64,000 bases of DNA from Halorubrum laminariae. Its GTDB lineage: Archaea > Halobacteriota > Halobacteria > Halobacteriales > Haloferacaceae. Shown here one piece after another: positions 16,609-26,760 of the stretch (the stretch's first letter is position 1; each line of letters begins with the position of its first letter). Under the pieces are notes generated by a model. The model was not told the DNA's origin and did not search any database. It saw only the letters and a program-made list of their open reading frames with translations. A program made the position numbers and the translations under genes. The DNA lies in assembly GCF_024494655.1 (NCBI RefSeq), contig NZ_JANHDL010000012.1:30295-94294 (forward strand), given 5' to 3'.

Positions 16609-16629
16609 CACGCGAACGGTGTTCGCGTG
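16609..16629. terminator. Perfect 9-3-9 hairpin upstream of hisG (role uncertain)
   Basis: CACGCGAAC, loop GGT, GTTCGCGTG. It lies between the tRNA-Lys repeat cluster and hisG, 75 nt before the hisG start. It could form a stem in the hisG leader, act as an end of the lost inserted element, or stop read-through from the tRNA. No T-run follows, so a classic terminator is not shown. Confidence 0.35.
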
Positions 16630-16703
16630 AGCCCTCTTCGACCACTCGTGCTGCGCTCGCCCCGGACGAAAACGTTTCCCGCGCGCCCCGCGAGTCGTCG
16701 AGC

Positions 16704-17594
16704 ATGCGTATCGCCGTCCCCAACAAGGGCCGCTTACACGATCCGACGCTCTCGCTTTTGGAACGTGCCGGGCTCCACGTCGAGGAGACCGCCGACCGAC
16801 AGCTGTACGCCGACACGGTCGATCCCGAGGTGACGGTGCTGTTCGCGCGTGCAGCTGACATCCCCGAATACGTCCGCGACGGGGCGGCCGACCTCGGCGT
16901 CACCGGCCTCGATCAGGCCGCGGAGTCCGGCGGCGTCGCCGACGATCCCGAGACGGCCGACGATAACGACCTTGTCGACCTCCTCGATCTGGGCTACGGC
17001 TCCTGCCGACTGGTGCTCGCCGCGCCCGAGGACGGCGACATCACGGCCGTCGAGGACCTCGCGGGCGCGACAATCGCCACCGAGTTCCCGACGGTCACCC
17101 GCGACTACCTCGCGCGCGTCGGCGTCGACGCCGACGTGGTCACCGTCACGGGCGCGACGGAACTGACCCCCCACGTCGACATGGCGGACGCCATCGTCGA
17201 CATCACCTCGACGGGGACGACGCTACAGGTGAACCGCCTCGCCGTGATCGACGAGGTGCTCGCCTCGTCGGTGCGGCTTTTCGCCCGCGCCGATGTCGCC
17301 GACGATCCGAAGGTCGAACAGGTGCGGACGGCCTTCGAGTCCGTGCTCGCGGCCGACGGCCGCCGCTACCTGATGATGAACGCGCCGACGGACCGTCTCG
17401 ACGAGGTAAAAGACGTGATCCCGGGGCTGGGCGGTCCGACGGTGATGAACGTGGAGGCCGACGAGAACGGCAACGGGAAGGTGGCCGTCCACGCCGTCGT
17501 CGAGGAGCGCGACGTGTTCGCGACGATCTCGGACCTCAAGGCCGTCGGCGCGAGCGGCATCCTCGTCACGGAGATCGAACGACTGGTGGAGTGA
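16704..17594 (+). CDS. hisG: ATP phosphoribosyltransferase, long form
   Basis: A 296-residue first enzyme of histidine synthesis (ATP + PRPP to phosphoribosyl-ATP). Motifs: [52 protein letters not shown] (PRPP loop). After about residue 215 there is an extra ACT-like regulatory domain ([23 protein letters not shown] ... [26 protein letters not shown]). This makes it the HisG_L type, which needs no HisZ and is feedback-inhibited by histidine. The ATG at 16704 is 75 nt after a perfect hairpin. Confidence 0.97.
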   Translation: MRIAVPNKGRLHDPTLSLLERAGLHVEETADRQLYADTVDPEVTVLFARAADIPEYVRDGAADLGVTGLDQAAESGGVADDPETADDNDLVDLLDLGYGSCRLVLAAPEDGDITAVEDLAGATIATEFPTVTRDYLARVGVDADVVTVTGATELTPHVDMADAIVDITSTGTTLQVNRLAVIDEVLASSVRLFARADVADDPKVEQVRTAFESVLAADGRRYLMMNAPTDRLDEVKDVIPGLGGPTVMNVEADENGNGKVAVHAVVEERDVFATISDLKAVGASGILVTEIERLVE

Positions 17595-17629
17595 TCGCGG
17601 TCAGGCGTTTTCCGGCGATCCCGACCCGA

Positions 17630-17893
17630 TCAGGCGTCCGACGACGGTCCCGACCCGATCAACCGCTCTTTCTCCGCGCGCGTGAGCGATTTGATCGCGT
17701 GCTCTCTGGACATCGCGGCCGACTTCGAATCGAACGACTCGACGTGGCGTAGCGTCACGGGAGTCCGCCCGCGGGTGTATTTCGCGCCCTCGCCCGCGTC
17801 GTGCTCGGCGACGCGCCGCTCCACATCGGTGGTGTATCCGGTGTAGAGCGTCCCGTCGGCGCACTCGATCACGTACACGTAGTGGTCAGCCAC
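17630..17893 (-). CDS. GIY-YIG domain protein (UPF0213/YhbQ-like)
   Basis: An 87-residue single-domain protein: [18 protein letters not shown] (GIY-YIG core), [21 protein letters not shown] (conserved Arg), and [30 protein letters not shown]. It matches the short UrbQ/YhbQ-type family whose members are structure-specific or general nucleases. It is a lone gene between hisG (convergent) and pcn. Enzyme activity is inferred from the family. Confidence 0.9.
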   Translation of the reverse strand: MADHYVYVIECADGTLYTGYTTDVERRVAEHDAGEGAKYTRGRTPVTLRHVESFDSKSAAMSREHAIKSLTRAEKERLIGSGPSSDA

Positions 17894-17962
17894 GGATCCT
17901 GTCGCGTCTGTGTCTATTTTACGGGCGCGGTCGGGGATGCAGAGCGGAGCAACTCGGTCGGC

Positions 17963-18706
17963 TCAGTCGCTCTGGATCCGCGGTGCGAGCATGAACGTCA
18001 CGTTGCCGAGCCCCTCGGCGAAGCCGTAGTGGAGCTTGACGGGGAACTCCTCGCCGAGTTCGACGGTGACCTCGGCGTCGGAGGGAATCGCCTTGTTCAT
18101 GTCCTTGAGGTAGTCCAGACTGAAGAGCGAGTCCGCGGGGCCGGCGGTGAGCGCGATGAGGTCCTCGCGGGTGAGTTTCAAGTCGACGTCGTCGGTGTCG
18201 CCCTCCGCTTCGATGTAGAAGGCCTCATCGCCCTCGTCGACGCGGAGGCGGATGTGGTCGGAGACCATGTCGGCGGCGGTGATGCCGCGACCGATCTGTG
18301 CGCCCTCGACAACGATTTCGGCGGCCAAATCGAGGTCAGGGATGTCCGGCTCCTGCCGGATCGAGTCGGGGTCTATGAGCGCGAGGGTGTAGCTCAGCCC
18401 GTCGATCTCGATGTGGAGCTTTCGGGTCTCCTCGTCGAGTTCGAGGTGGATCAGATCGCCGGAGTTGGCCATGCCGGCGATGTCTTCGAGCCGGGCGAGG
18501 TTGACGCCGATGACGCCGCCGTCGGCCTCGTAGGATTCGAACGCGGCTGCTTCGAGAGTGAGATCGACCATCCCGACGTTGGCGGGATCGACCGCCCGGA
18601 TCGAGAACTCCTCCTCGTTCAGGCGGATCTTGCACTCGTCGACCAACACGCTCACCGAGTCGAGCGCGTCCTGAAACGTCGACGCGCCCACGATGGCCTT
18701 GAACAT
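17963..18706 (-). CDS. pcn: DNA polymerase sliding clamp PCNA
   Basis: A 247-residue homotrimeric clamp: two PCNA domains joined by an interdomain connector, with [51 protein letters not shown] at the start and [10 protein letters not shown] at the end. It tethers DNA polymerases, ligase and FEN1 to DNA. TAAAAA at 18733-18738 is centred about 28 nt upstream of the ATG on this strand, giving leaderless expression. It is the only clamp gene in the window. Upstream on the same strand is a phosphohexomutase. Confidence 0.98.
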   Translation of the reverse strand: MFKAIVGASTFQDALDSVSVLVDECKIRLNEEEFSIRAVDPANVGMVDLTLEAAAFESYEADGGVIGVNLARLEDIAGMANSGDLIHLELDEETRKLHIEIDGLSYTLALIDPDSIRQEPDIPDLDLAAEIVVEGAQIGRGITAADMVSDHIRLRVDEGDEAFYIEAEGDTDDVDLKLTREDLIALTAGPADSLFSLDYLKDMNKAIPSDAEVTVELGEEFPVKLHYGFAEGLGNVTFMLAPRIQSD

Positions 18707-18835
18707 ATACGTTCAGCTAGGGCGGTATCACCTAAAAAGGCACCCGATCGGAGCGGGACGGGAGCGTTCGAACCGACCGAATCAGCCGGCCGACAGCGGT
18801 ATCTGGATCGGGCTGCTGACGGCGGCGATTCGACC

Positions 18836-20239
18836 CTAGATCAGCGGCTCGACGATGTCACGCCCCTCGTCGAGGAGGACTGCCACCGCCTCGTCGCTGT
18901 CGGCTTCGGCGTACACGCGGAGTTTCGGCTCGGTGCCCGAAGGGCGGACGAGGAGCCACGACCCGTTCTCCAAGAGGAGTTTGAATCCGTCGAGGGTGAC
19001 CACCTCTGCGACCCCGTGGCCGCACACCGACGGCGGGATGTGGTCTTCCAGATCGGCGAGGACGTCCTCCTTGCGGTCGTCCGGACAGTCGAGCGATACC
19101 TTTCCGGCCGCGATGTGGCCGTGTTCGTCGAGCAGTCGGTCGACTCGGTCGTCGAACGGCTCCGCGGCGTGAGCGCTCCCGGCGAGCAGCGCCATCAACA
19201 CGCCGTCCTTCTCCCGGACGTGTCCGCGGAGGGTGAACCCTCCCGACTCCTCGCCGCCGAACAGCGCGTCGTGGTTGCCCATCGCCTCGGCGACCCACTT
19301 GAAGCCGACCGGCGTCTCGTACACCTCCTCGCCGTGCGCCTCCGCGATCCGGTCAACGAGGAACGTCGTCGAGACGGTCCGGACCGCGGGGCCGGCGTCG
19401 GTTTCGAGCAGCCGGTCGTAGCAGGCGGCGTAAAACAGGTTGGCGTCGAGCACGCCGCGATCCGCCGTGACGACCGCGATCCGGTCGGCGTCGCCGTCAT
19501 TGGCGATTCCCAGATCGATGTCGCTCTCGGGGTCGGTGACGCGGTCGACCAGCTCGCCGAGGTGTTTGGCCGACGGCTCCGGCGAATCGCCGCCGAACGT
19601 CACGTCGCGCTCACAACGCAGCCGGACCACCTCGGCCCCGGCGGATTCGATCAAGGCGTCCGTGACGCCGCGTCCGCTCCCATGCATGGCGTCGTACGCG
19701 ACCGTGAGCCCGGAGAGGTCGGCTCCCTCTCCCTCACCGGCGACGCCGCCAACCACCGCTCGGGCCGACTCGGCGTGGCTGCGCACGAGGTCGACACGCG
19801 AGATCTCGCCGCGCTCGCTTTCGGGGAGCAGATCCGGCTCCGCGAGACGGGCGACCACGTCCTCGGTCACGTCTGGAAGTGCGGGCGCGCCGTCGTGCGG
19901 GATGAACTTCACGCCGTTGTACTCGGGTGGGTTGTGCGAGGCGGTGACCATGCACGCTCCGGCGAGCCCGCGGTCGACAATGGCGTGCGCGATGACGGGC
20001 GTCGGCACGTCGCGTTCGGGGAGAAGCACGTCGAAGCCGTTGCCCGCGAGCACCTCTGCGAGGCTCTCGGCGAATCCCTCGGAGGTCTCCCGAGCGTCGT
20101 AGCCGACCGCGACCGGTTCGTCGTGGCCTGCCGCCGCCAGATGGTCGGCGACCGCCTGTCCGACGATCCGCACCCGTTCGTCGGTGAAGACGTCGAGGGT
20201 GGCCCGCCACCCGTCCGTTCCGAAGGCAATCTGATCCAT
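18836..20239 (-). CDS. Phosphoglucomutase/phosphomannomutase family enzyme
   Basis: A 467-residue phosphohexomutase. The phosphoserine loop is MVTASHNPPEYNG, the Mg site DGDADR (ANDGDADRIAV), the sugar-binding loop GGEESGGFT, and the phosphate loop RPSGTEPKLRVYAE. Members interconvert hexose-1-P and hexose-6-P for glycan or storage-sugar synthesis; whether glucose, mannose or glucosamine is the substrate cannot be told. The ATG at 20239 gives MDQIAFGTDGWRA, the typical start. It is divergent from the flavin reductase gene across about 90 bp. Confidence 0.93.
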   Translation of the reverse strand: MDQIAFGTDGWRATLDVFTDERVRIVGQAVADHLAAAGHDEPVAVGYDARETSEGFAESLAEVLAGNGFDVLLPERDVPTPVIAHAIVDRGLAGACMVTASHNPPEYNGVKFIPHDGAPALPDVTEDVVARLAEPDLLPESERGEISRVDLVRSHAESARAVVGGVAGEGEGADLSGLTVAYDAMHGSGRGVTDALIESAGAEVVRLRCERDVTFGGDSPEPSAKHLGELVDRVTDPESDIDLGIANDGDADRIAVVTADRGVLDANLFYAACYDRLLETDAGPAVRTVSTTFLVDRIAEAHGEEVYETPVGFKWVAEAMGNHDALFGGEESGGFTLRGHVREKDGVLMALLAGSAHAAEPFDDRVDRLLDEHGHIAAGKVSLDCPDDRKEDVLADLEDHIPPSVCGHGVAEVVTLDGFKLLLENGSWLLVRPSGTEPKLRVYAEADSDEAVAVLLDEGRDIVEPLI

Positions 20240-20328
20240 GTGCGTCACGTCGTGGGCGGAGACAATAAGGCTCGGTGTCACCGCCGGCGACCGCCCTCGT
20301 TTTTGTCTTCCCGGCTCGAAGCCGACGT

Positions 20329-20871
20329 ATGACTCGAATCGTCGCGGTGTCCGGCAGCCGACGAGCGGCGAGCACGACGCGAGCGGCACTTCGTATTGCC
20401 CTCGACGCCGCGGACGACGCCGGCGCGGAGACAGATATGATCGACCTCGGCACGGTCGATCTCCCGCTGTATCACCCCGACGAGGACGGCCAAGGTGACA
20501 GCGAGGCACTGAAACGGCGCGTGCGCGAGGCCGACGGCGTACTCGCGGGCACTCCAGTCTACCGCGGCTCCTTCTCGTCGACGTTCAAGAACTTCCACGA
20601 CTTCTGCGGCTCGGCGGAGTACGAGAACACGGCCGTGGGACTGCTCGCGACCGCTGGCGGCGGTTCCTATGGCGGGACGCTCGAACACCTCCGGTCGACG
20701 TTTCGGAACGTCCACGCGTGGACGGTTCCCGACGAAGTAGGTATTCAGAACGCCTCGTCGGTCGTCGAGACGGGAGAAAACACCAGATACCGGATCACAG
20801 ACGACGACATCCGGCGGCGCACGGAGACGCTGGGTCGCGTCGTCACCCAACACGCGGAACGGCTGCGGTGA
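20329..20871 (+). CDS. NAD(P)H-dependent FMN reductase family protein
   Basis: A 180-residue flavodoxin-like protein. VSGSRRAASTTRAALRIAL is the FMN phosphate loop, and GTPVYRGSFSSTFKNFHDF and GGGSYGGTLEHLRSTF are typical of NADPH-dependent FMN reductases. It probably supplies reduced flavin or reduces quinone/azo-type compounds; the substrate is unknown. The start is ATG 20329, just before MTRIVAVSGS. It is followed by hjc 120 bp downstream. Confidence 0.88.
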   Translation: MTRIVAVSGSRRAASTTRAALRIALDAADDAGAETDMIDLGTVDLPLYHPDEDGQGDSEALKRRVREADGVLAGTPVYRGSFSSTFKNFHDFCGSAEYENTAVGLLATAGGGSYGGTLEHLRSTFRNVHAWTVPDEVGIQNASSVVETGENTRYRITDDDIRRRTETLGRVVTQHAERLR

Positions 20872-20992
20872 ATCGAGACGGAAATTGGCCGGTGAAATCG
20901 GATCGAGAGCGGTCTCGACGACACGTCGACCCGCCGCGCTTTTGAACGCCTCTCGCTTACAGCGTCTATGACCGAACCGGGGGACGACGACC

Positions 20993-21547
20993 GTGTCCGC
21001 TAACCGGAAGGGCGACCGGCGCGAGCGAGAACTGGTGAACGCACTGGACGAGTCGGGATTCGCCGTGATGCGTGCTCCGGCGAGCGGCTCGTCGACGGAG
21101 CGGGAGCTTCCGGACGTGCTCGCCGGCGACGGCGAGACGTTCTACGCAATCGAAGCGAAATCAAGCGCAGGCGACCCGATATATCTCACGGGTGAAGAGG
21201 TCGAGGCGCTGCTGTTTTTCGCTCGGAACTTCGGCGCGAAAGCGCGTATCGCGGTCCGGTTCGACCGCGAGGACTGGTACTTCTTCCATCCCGGCGACCT
21301 GTACACGACCGACGCCGGCTCGTATCGCGTCAAAAAGGAGACGGCGCTCGCGGACGGCACCGACTTCGCTGAATTCGCCGGCGAGACTCAGAAGGTGACG
21401 CTCGACGAAGTCGGGTCCGGCGCGGGCGGAAGCGGCGCGGATGGGAGCGGCGGAAACGACGACGCAGAAACCGAGCAGCGACGCGAGATCTTAGAGGCCG
21501 TTCGCGACGGGCACATGCCCGTCGAGGACGCACTCGACGTGTTGTGA
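20993..21547 (+). CDS. hjc: Holliday junction resolvase Hjc
   Basis: A 184-residue archaeal resolvase. The nuclease core reads [50 protein letters not shown]: the E, D, E-x-K active-site set of the PD-(D/E)xK fold. It cuts four-way junctions during recombination. A Gly/Asp-rich linker and a short helical tail (about 140-184) extend beyond the usual about 130 residues. The start is GTG 20993. A mini-frame from ATG 20968 ([11 protein letters not shown]) overlaps it in another frame and ends at 21003, so the GTG depends on the conserved [13 protein letters not shown] start. Confidence 0.95.
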   Translation: MSANRKGDRRERELVNALDESGFAVMRAPASGSSTERELPDVLAGDGETFYAIEAKSSAGDPIYLTGEEVEALLFFARNFGAKARIAVRFDREDWYFFHPGDLYTTDAGSYRVKKETALADGTDFAEFAGETQKVTLDEVGSGAGGSGADGSGGNDDAETEQRREILEAVRDGHMPVEDALDVL

Positions 21548-21628
21548 CCCCGCGCACGGGGCGACACCCGGCGAGACGCGACGCCGGACCCCCTCGCTTA
21601 TCCCTCGCGGCGGCGAACTCCCACGCGA

Positions 21629-22549
21629 ATGAGCGAGGACTTCGGTCTGCTGGAGCCCGCTGACGATCCCGGCGACGAGTGGGAACAGCTCGATGTCTCC
21701 GACACCGAGGCCGACCGGATCGCGCGCCGGCAGGACCGCGAGTTCGACGAGTTCCGTAAGCGGATCAAGGACACGGAGCAGTTCAAGCTCCAAGAGTCGG
21801 TGTTCGACGACGCGACGCTCGCAGCCGTCTACAAGCTCGTCCAAGACGGCTACGTCGACGCCTTCGGTGGTCCGGTGTCGACCGGCAAGGAGGCGAGCGT
21901 CTTCGAGGCGCTCGGGGGGCAGGCGGGCGAGCGCCCGGAGCCGGGGTCGGCTGCGGCCGGCGGCGGCCCCGAAGGTGTTCACCCGGAGCGCGAAGTCGCC
22001 GTGAAGGTGTATCGGATCAACTCCTCGAACTTCCGGCAGATGCGCGAGTACCTGGAGGGCGACCCGCGGTTCGAGGGAATCGCGAACGACAAGAAGGCGG
22101 TCGTGCTGGCGTGGACCCGCAAGGAGTTCGCCAATCTCAAACGCGCGCGCACCGCGGGAGTGCGGGTCCCCGAGCCGATCGCCGTCCAGCGGAACGTCCT
22201 CGTGATGGAACTGGTCGGCCACGCCGACGACCGCGCTCGCCGGCTCTCGGAGGTCGAAGTCGAGAACCCCGAGACCGCCTACGAGGTCGTCCGCGAGTAC
22301 ATGCGACGGCTCTACCGCGCCGGACTGATCCACGGCGACCTCTCCGAGTACAACATGATCATCCACGAGGGCGAACTGGTGGTCATCGACATGGGACAGG
22401 CGGTGACGGTCCACCACCCGAACGCCGGCGAGTTTCTCGACCGCGACTGCGAGAACGTGGCGGCCTTTTTCACCAGACAGGGGATCGATGTCGACCCCGC
22501 TGACCTCCGCGCGTACGTGACCGAACCGGAGCCCGATCCGAGCGAGTAA
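21629..22549 (+). CDS. Rio1-type serine/threonine protein kinase
   Basis: A 306-residue RIO1 kinase. The nucleotide loop is STGKEASVFEA, the Lys is in VAVKVYR, the catalytic loop HGDLSEYNMI and the metal Asp in VVIDMGQAV. An insertion rich in Gly/Pro (about residues 93-120) sits between the glycine loop and the lysine, as often in haloarchaea. Rio1 acts in small-subunit ribosome maturation. The KH protein two genes downstream is the archaeal Dim2/Pno1 partner. Starts 81 bp after hjc. Confidence 0.95.
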   Translation: MSEDFGLLEPADDPGDEWEQLDVSDTEADRIARRQDREFDEFRKRIKDTEQFKLQESVFDDATLAAVYKLVQDGYVDAFGGPVSTGKEASVFEALGGQAGERPEPGSAAAGGGPEGVHPEREVAVKVYRINSSNFRQMREYLEGDPRFEGIANDKKAVVLAWTRKEFANLKRARTAGVRVPEPIAVQRNVLVMELVGHADDRARRLSEVEVENPETAYEVVREYMRRLYRAGLIHGDLSEYNMIIHEGELVVIDMGQAVTVHHPNAGEFLDRDCENVAAFFTRQGIDVDPADLRAYVTEPEPDPSE

Positions 22550-22643
22550 CCGAAAGCCGAACGACGTGCCACACGAGAAACCGGGCAGACCAAGTGAACT
22601 GGCGAACGGACACACTGATTTGGGTCCCGGTTGACGTGTCCCC

Positions 22644-23384
22644 ATGCCCTCCTTGAACAATTCTGCGGCGGTATCCACTGAGATAGCATCCGTCGCCCGG
22701 CGATACCGCCGGGTTGAACGCACGGCCAGTTGGCTCGTTGCCCTCCTCGTCGTCGCGGTCGTTCTGACAGCGATCCGCACGCTTGACCTCTTTCCGGCCG
22801 CGCTAGTCGCGGTCGGCATAGTCGTTCTCGCTCGTATACCGCTCGTGACCCGAAACGGGCATACGCGACTGATAACCGACTCCGAGCCGGCGGCAGTCGT
22901 GGACGCGTTTCGGTGCGGCACCCCACCGATCCTCGCTTTCCAGTGGGCGGTCGCGGATACGATCGAACTCGGTGGTGAGGATGTCGATGCCGAGGAATCC
23001 GGCTCTCCCGCGACGACCCGCGCGACCTACGCGTTCTCTTATCTGTTCGGACTGCAATCGGTGTCGATGACCCTTGAGGTTCGATCGCTGAGACGCGAAG
23101 GCGACGACAGAGCGGCCACGGGCGGCGCGGGACCGGCCACAGACGCCGACGTAGTCGAAACCCTCGAGGTGAGCGCCACGGCCGGCGGGCGACCGTGGGG
23201 CACGTATCGGGTGACGATACGGGAGTCCGACTTCGGGACGGTCGTTGACGTGGATCTGACGACCGACCGGCGGTTCGACCTGCGGTCGGTCCCACAGGCG
23301 CTGGTCGCGGAGCGGTACTTCGATGCGATCCTCTCGGCACAGGGATATCGCGTTGCCGATCGATCGGTGTCATGGTCGACGTGA
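22644..23384 (+). CDS. Hypothetical protein with two N-terminal TM segments
   Basis: A 246-residue protein: a basic N terminus, TM segments at about 29-47 and 48-64, then a soluble domain of about 180 residues with an acidic loop (about 150-170) and a C-terminal beta-rich part. I recognise no family. It lies between rio1 and the Dim2-like gene, two genes usually adjacent, so it may be an insertion into that pair. Third-position GC is somewhat less regular than in the neighbours. Confidence 0.7.
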   Translation: MPSLNNSAAVSTEIASVARRYRRVERTASWLVALLVVAVVLTAIRTLDLFPAALVAVGIVVLARIPLVTRNGHTRLITDSEPAAVVDAFRCGTPPILAFQWAVADTIELGGEDVDAEESGSPATTRATYAFSYLFGLQSVSMTLEVRSLRREGDDRAATGGAGPATDADVVETLEVSATAGGRPWGTYRVTIRESDFGTVVDVDLTTDRRFDLRSVPQALVAERYFDAILSAQGYRVADRSVSWST

Positions 23385-23500
23385 TCGGCCCTCTCCGGCC
23401 ACCCGAGAATCCACGCTAGCCGGCCGCACACGCCCGGTATCTGGACACACACCGCGGCTCGCGGAACACGTTTAAAAGGCTTGGCCGGATATCCATCTGC

Positions 23501-24043
23501 ATGCAACACGTGACGGTTCCGCAGGACCGGATCGGCGTCGTCATCGGTGCCGGTGGCGAGACGATGCGGGAGATAGAAGAGCGGGCGAACGTGCGCCTCG
23601 ACGTCGACTCCGAGTCGGGAAGCGTCGCCATCGAGGAGCGAAACGACCCGGTCGCCGCGATGATCGCGCCCGACGTGATCAAGGCGATCGGCCGCGGCTT
23701 CAAGCCGGAGACGGCGCTGTCGATCCTCGACCACGACCTTCGCACGCTCGATCTGATCGACCTGTCCGAGCACACGCGCAACGACAACGACCTCCAGCGC
23801 CAGAAGGGCCGGATAATCGGCGAGAACGGACGGACCAGAGAACTGCTGGAAGAACTGTCCGGCGCGAACGTCGTCGTCTACGGCACCACCGTCGGCGCGG
23901 TCGGCCAGCCCGAAGAGTTAGAGGTCGTCCGCCGCGCGGTCGGGATGCTGCTCGACGGCGCGCCCCACGGTGCGGTGTACTCGTACCTCGAACGGATGTC
24001 GAACGAACTCGACGACGACGTGAGTTTCAACGCGCCGCAGTAG
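23501..24043 (+). CDS. KH-domain protein, archaeal Dim2/Pno1 homologue
   Basis: A 180-residue protein with two KH domains: VTVPQDRIGVVIGAGGETMREIEERANVRLDVD and QKGRIIGENGRTRELLEELSGANVVVYG, each with the GxxG loop. Archaeal and eukaryotic Dim2/Pno1 bind the 3' end of small-subunit rRNA precursors. This fits with Rio1 encoded nearby. GTTTAAAAGG lies about 27-30 nt upstream of ATG 23501, so the gene has its own promoter. Confidence 0.95.
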   Translation: MQHVTVPQDRIGVVIGAGGETMREIEERANVRLDVDSESGSVAIEERNDPVAAMIAPDVIKAIGRGFKPETALSILDHDLRTLDLIDLSEHTRNDNDLQRQKGRIIGENGRTRELLEELSGANVVVYGTTVGAVGQPEELEVVRRAVGMLLDGAPHGAVYSYLERMSNELDDDVSFNAPQ

Positions 24044-24080
24044 GACGGAGTCAGTGCGGAACAGTCGGCAGCCGAAACAG

Positions 24081-24737
24081 TCAGTACCCAAATCGATCGC
24101 GAACGAGGACGACCGTCGTACGTCCCTCCTCCGTCTCACGACGATAGACGAGCTGTTTGGCGATCGCCGACTCGACGCCGTACGCCTCCTGTGCACGCTC
24201 GTTTTCGAGCGGGTACGCGACCGACTCCAGCCGGTCGAACGCGTCTGAAAGCGTCGGGACAATCTTGTTCGTGCCGCTGACGATGACGACGTTACCGGCG
24301 GCGAACGGGTACGCCCCGATCCGGCTGCCGGAGAGGTCGGCGGCAACCAGTTCGCCCGTCTCGGCGATCGCGTTGATCCCGCCGAGGAAGTAGTCGGCCG
24401 TCTGCGACTCGCGCCGTGCGGTCTGTCGCTCGGCGTCGTCGTCGATGCTCCAGATCTCGTCCGGGAGGCTCTCCCACTCGTGGTCGCCCTCGCTGAGGAA
24501 CTCGTCGAAGCCGATCTCCTCGAGGGTCGTCGAGTGGCCGTTCATCACGGACGCGCCCGCGGGGATCTGCGACTGGACCGCGTCGAGCGCCTCGTCGGCG
24601 TCGTCGACGACGATCACGTCGAAGCCGCGCTCTTCGAGGTTCGCGACGGTCTCCTCGACGGTCGCGTCGTCGGCCGTCTGGTCCAGCGTCTCGTCGATCT
24701 CGGCGTCGTCCGCGTAGTCCGCTTTCTGCTGTGACAT
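24081..24737 (-). CDS. LUD-domain protein (LutC-like)
   Basis: A 218-residue protein. The acidic N terminus leads into a LUD fold: FDVIVVDDADEALDAVQSQIPAGASVMNGHSTTLEEIGF, then NAIAETGELVAADLSGSR, PFAAGNVVIVSGTNKIVPTLSDAFDRLE. LUD proteins are subunits of lactate-utilisation iron-sulfur complexes or standalone enzymes. No lutA/lutB genes are next to it, so its role here is open. It is convergent with the KH gene and well separated from the thermosome. Confidence 0.85.
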   Translation of the reverse strand: MSQQKADYADDAEIDETLDQTADDATVEETVANLEERGFDVIVVDDADEALDAVQSQIPAGASVMNGHSTTLEEIGFDEFLSEGDHEWESLPDEIWSIDDDAERQTARRESQTADYFLGGINAIAETGELVAADLSGSRIGAYPFAAGNVVIVSGTNKIVPTLSDAFDRLESVAYPLENERAQEAYGVESAIAKQLVYRRETEEGRTTVVLVRDRFGY

Positions 24738-25054
24738 TGTATGGAAATCAAACGGGTCGCCGCCGCGTCAGGCGCGCCGGCGGCGGTCCCGTCTCGTGAT
24801 CGATCGGAGGCGCGGACGACACTTAACGGCTCGCGAACACCCGTGTCAGGGGGTGACGTTGGTGTTATCGTCGTGTCGACGAATCGACCGCTCGTCCGTC
24901 GAGCGACGGACCGAGGGGTAAGCGATCTGCGTCGGTCGTCGATAAAAATCGCGTGTCGTCGAGGCCCGGAAGGGGCGCGCGACGGTCGGTCGGCGGGTCG
25001 GTCCAGCGAAGCGATTGCGGTCGGCGTGAGTAGGGTGTATCTCCTACGCGGAGT
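24738..25054. other. Intergenic, nothing recognised
   Basis: About 317 bp between the LUD gene start and the thermosome stop, both on the minus strand. It should hold the LUD promoter and the thermosome 3' end. I see no ORF with genome-like codon use, no tRNA and no clear repeat. Confidence 0.5.
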
Positions 25055-26737
25055 TTACATCGCACCGCCCATACCGCCCATGCCGCCCATACCGCCCATG
25101 CCGCCGGCACCACCGGGACCGCCAGCGGGCTCGTCGTCGTCGTCGGAGCCGCCGCCCTTGAGGTCGCCGGCCGCGATGACGTCGTCGATGCGGAGGATCA
25201 TGACGGCCGCCTCGGTGGCGGACTCGATGGCCTGGGTCTTGACGCGGAGCGGCTCCACGACGCCCTCGGCCTCCATGTTGATCACGTCGCCCGTGTAGGC
25301 GTCGAGACCTGCGCCGAACTCGCCGCCGTCGTGGCGGGCGCGCAGGTCGACGAGCGAGTCGATGGGGTCGAGGCCCGCGTTCTCGGCGAGCGTGCGCGGG
25401 ATGACCTCCAGCGCGTCGGCGAACGCCTCGACGGCGAGCTGCTCGCGGCCGCCGACGGAGTCGGCGAAGTCGCGGAGCTGCAGCGCGAGTTCGGCCTCGC
25501 TTGCGCCGCCGCCGGGCAGCACCTTCCCTTCGAGCAGGGTCGTGCGGACGACGCCGAGCGAGTCGTCGATGGCGCGCTCGACCTCGTCGACGACGTGCTC
25601 GGTGCCGCCGCGGAGGATGAGAGTGACGGACTTGGCCTCCTCGACGTCCTCGACGAAGATGCGCTCGTCGCCGCCGATGTCCTTCTGGGCGACGGAGCCG
25701 GCGAATCCGAGATCGTCGGACTCGATGTCGTCGAGGTTGGAGACGACGCGGCCGCCGGTCGCGCGAGCGAGGCGTTTGAGGTCGCCGGACTTCGCGCGGC
25801 GGACAGCCAAGATTCCCTCCTGTGCGAGGTAGTGCTGGGCCATGTCGTCGATGCCGTCGCCGACGAAGACGACGTCAGCGCCGATGTCGACGAGGTGGTC
25901 GACCATCTCGCGGAGCTGCTCTTCCTCTTGATCGAGGAACTGCTGGAGCTGGTCGGGGTCGGTGACGTTGACCTCGGCGTCGATCTCCGTCTCCTTCACT
26001 TCGATAGCGCCGTCGAACAGCGCGACGTCGGCGTCCTCGACCGCGAAGGGCATGTTCTCGTCGACGCGCTCTTTGTCGACGATGACGCCCTCGACGAGCT
26101 CCGACTCGTCGATGGAACTGCCGACGACCTTCTCGACGGAGACGTTCTCCGTGTCGATGTCGTCGTCGTCCTGAACTGCCAGCACGGCGTCAACGACGAG
26201 TTCGGCGAGCAGGTCCTTGGAGTTCTCTGCGCCCTTACCCGTCATCGCTGTCTCGGCGATCTCGACGAGCGTGTCGTAGTCGTCCTCGTCGACATCGATG
26301 GCTTCCTCGTCGAGGATTTCCTTGGCCTTTTCGGCGGCTTGGCGGTACCCCTGTGCGAGCGTGGTCGCGTGGATATCTTGGTCGAGGAGCTCCTCGGCCT
26401 GGTCGAGAAGCTCACCGGCGACGACGACAGCGGAGGTGGTGCCGTCGCCAACCTCCTCTTCCTGCGTCTCGCTGACCTCGACGATCATGTTGGCCGCCGG
26501 GTGGTCGATATCCATCTCTTTGAGGATGGTGACGCCGTCGTTCGTGACGACGACGGACCCGCCGGAATCGACGAGCATCTTGTCCATTCCTTTCGGACCG
26601 AGCGTCGTGCGGACGGACTCCGCAACCGCCTTGCCGGCCGTGATGTTCATGTTCTGGGCGTCCTTTCCGGAGGTGCGCTGCGACTCCTCGGAAAGTACGA
26701 TCATCGGCTGGTTACCCATCCGTTGTCGCTGGGACAT
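25055..26737 (-). CDS. Thermosome subunit (group II chaperonin)
   Basis: A 560-residue ATP-dependent chaperonin subunit. ATP-binding motifs: [36 protein letters not shown], and the catalytic GDGIDD region; C-terminal [14 protein letters not shown] tail typical of haloarchaeal thermosomes. The start is taken at [12 protein letters not shown] (26737), because the box GGTTTATATAG (26764-26771 on the minus strand) lies about 30 nt upstream; a longer reading would run through it. Expression is likely strong and heat-inducible, as for known haloarchaeal cct genes. Confidence 0.97.
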   Translation of the reverse strand: MSQRQRMGNQPMIVLSEESQRTSGKDAQNMNITAGKAVAESVRTTLGPKGMDKMLVDSGGSVVVTNDGVTILKEMDIDHPAANMIVEVSETQEEEVGDGTTSAVVVAGELLDQAEELLDQDIHATTLAQGYRQAAEKAKEILDEEAIDVDEDDYDTLVEIAETAMTGKGAENSKDLLAELVVDAVLAVQDDDDIDTENVSVEKVVGSSIDESELVEGVIVDKERVDENMPFAVEDADVALFDGAIEVKETEIDAEVNVTDPDQLQQFLDQEEEQLREMVDHLVDIGADVVFVGDGIDDMAQHYLAQEGILAVRRAKSGDLKRLARATGGRVVSNLDDIESDDLGFAGSVAQKDIGGDERIFVEDVEEAKSVTLILRGGTEHVVDEVERAIDDSLGVVRTTLLEGKVLPGGGASEAELALQLRDFADSVGGREQLAVEAFADALEVIPRTLAENAGLDPIDSLVDLRARHDGGEFGAGLDAYTGDVINMEAEGVVEPLRVKTQAIESATEAAVMILRIDDVIAAGDLKGGGSDDDDEPAGGPGGAGGMGGMGGMGGMGGAM

Positions 26738-26760
26738 AATCACCCATTGATTGTTTGTGA

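Noticed and set aside
16364..16903. Minus-strand ORF with GREGFEPPTV and GRDSNPRPSG
   Set aside because: These are the classic false translations of antisense tRNA T-arms; the frame runs over tRNA-Lys, its repeats and the hisG start.
17801..20332. 843-codon plus-strand open frame
   Set aside because: It is antisense to GIY-YIG, PCNA and the phosphohexomutase, all with clear family motifs. High GC keeps such frames open.
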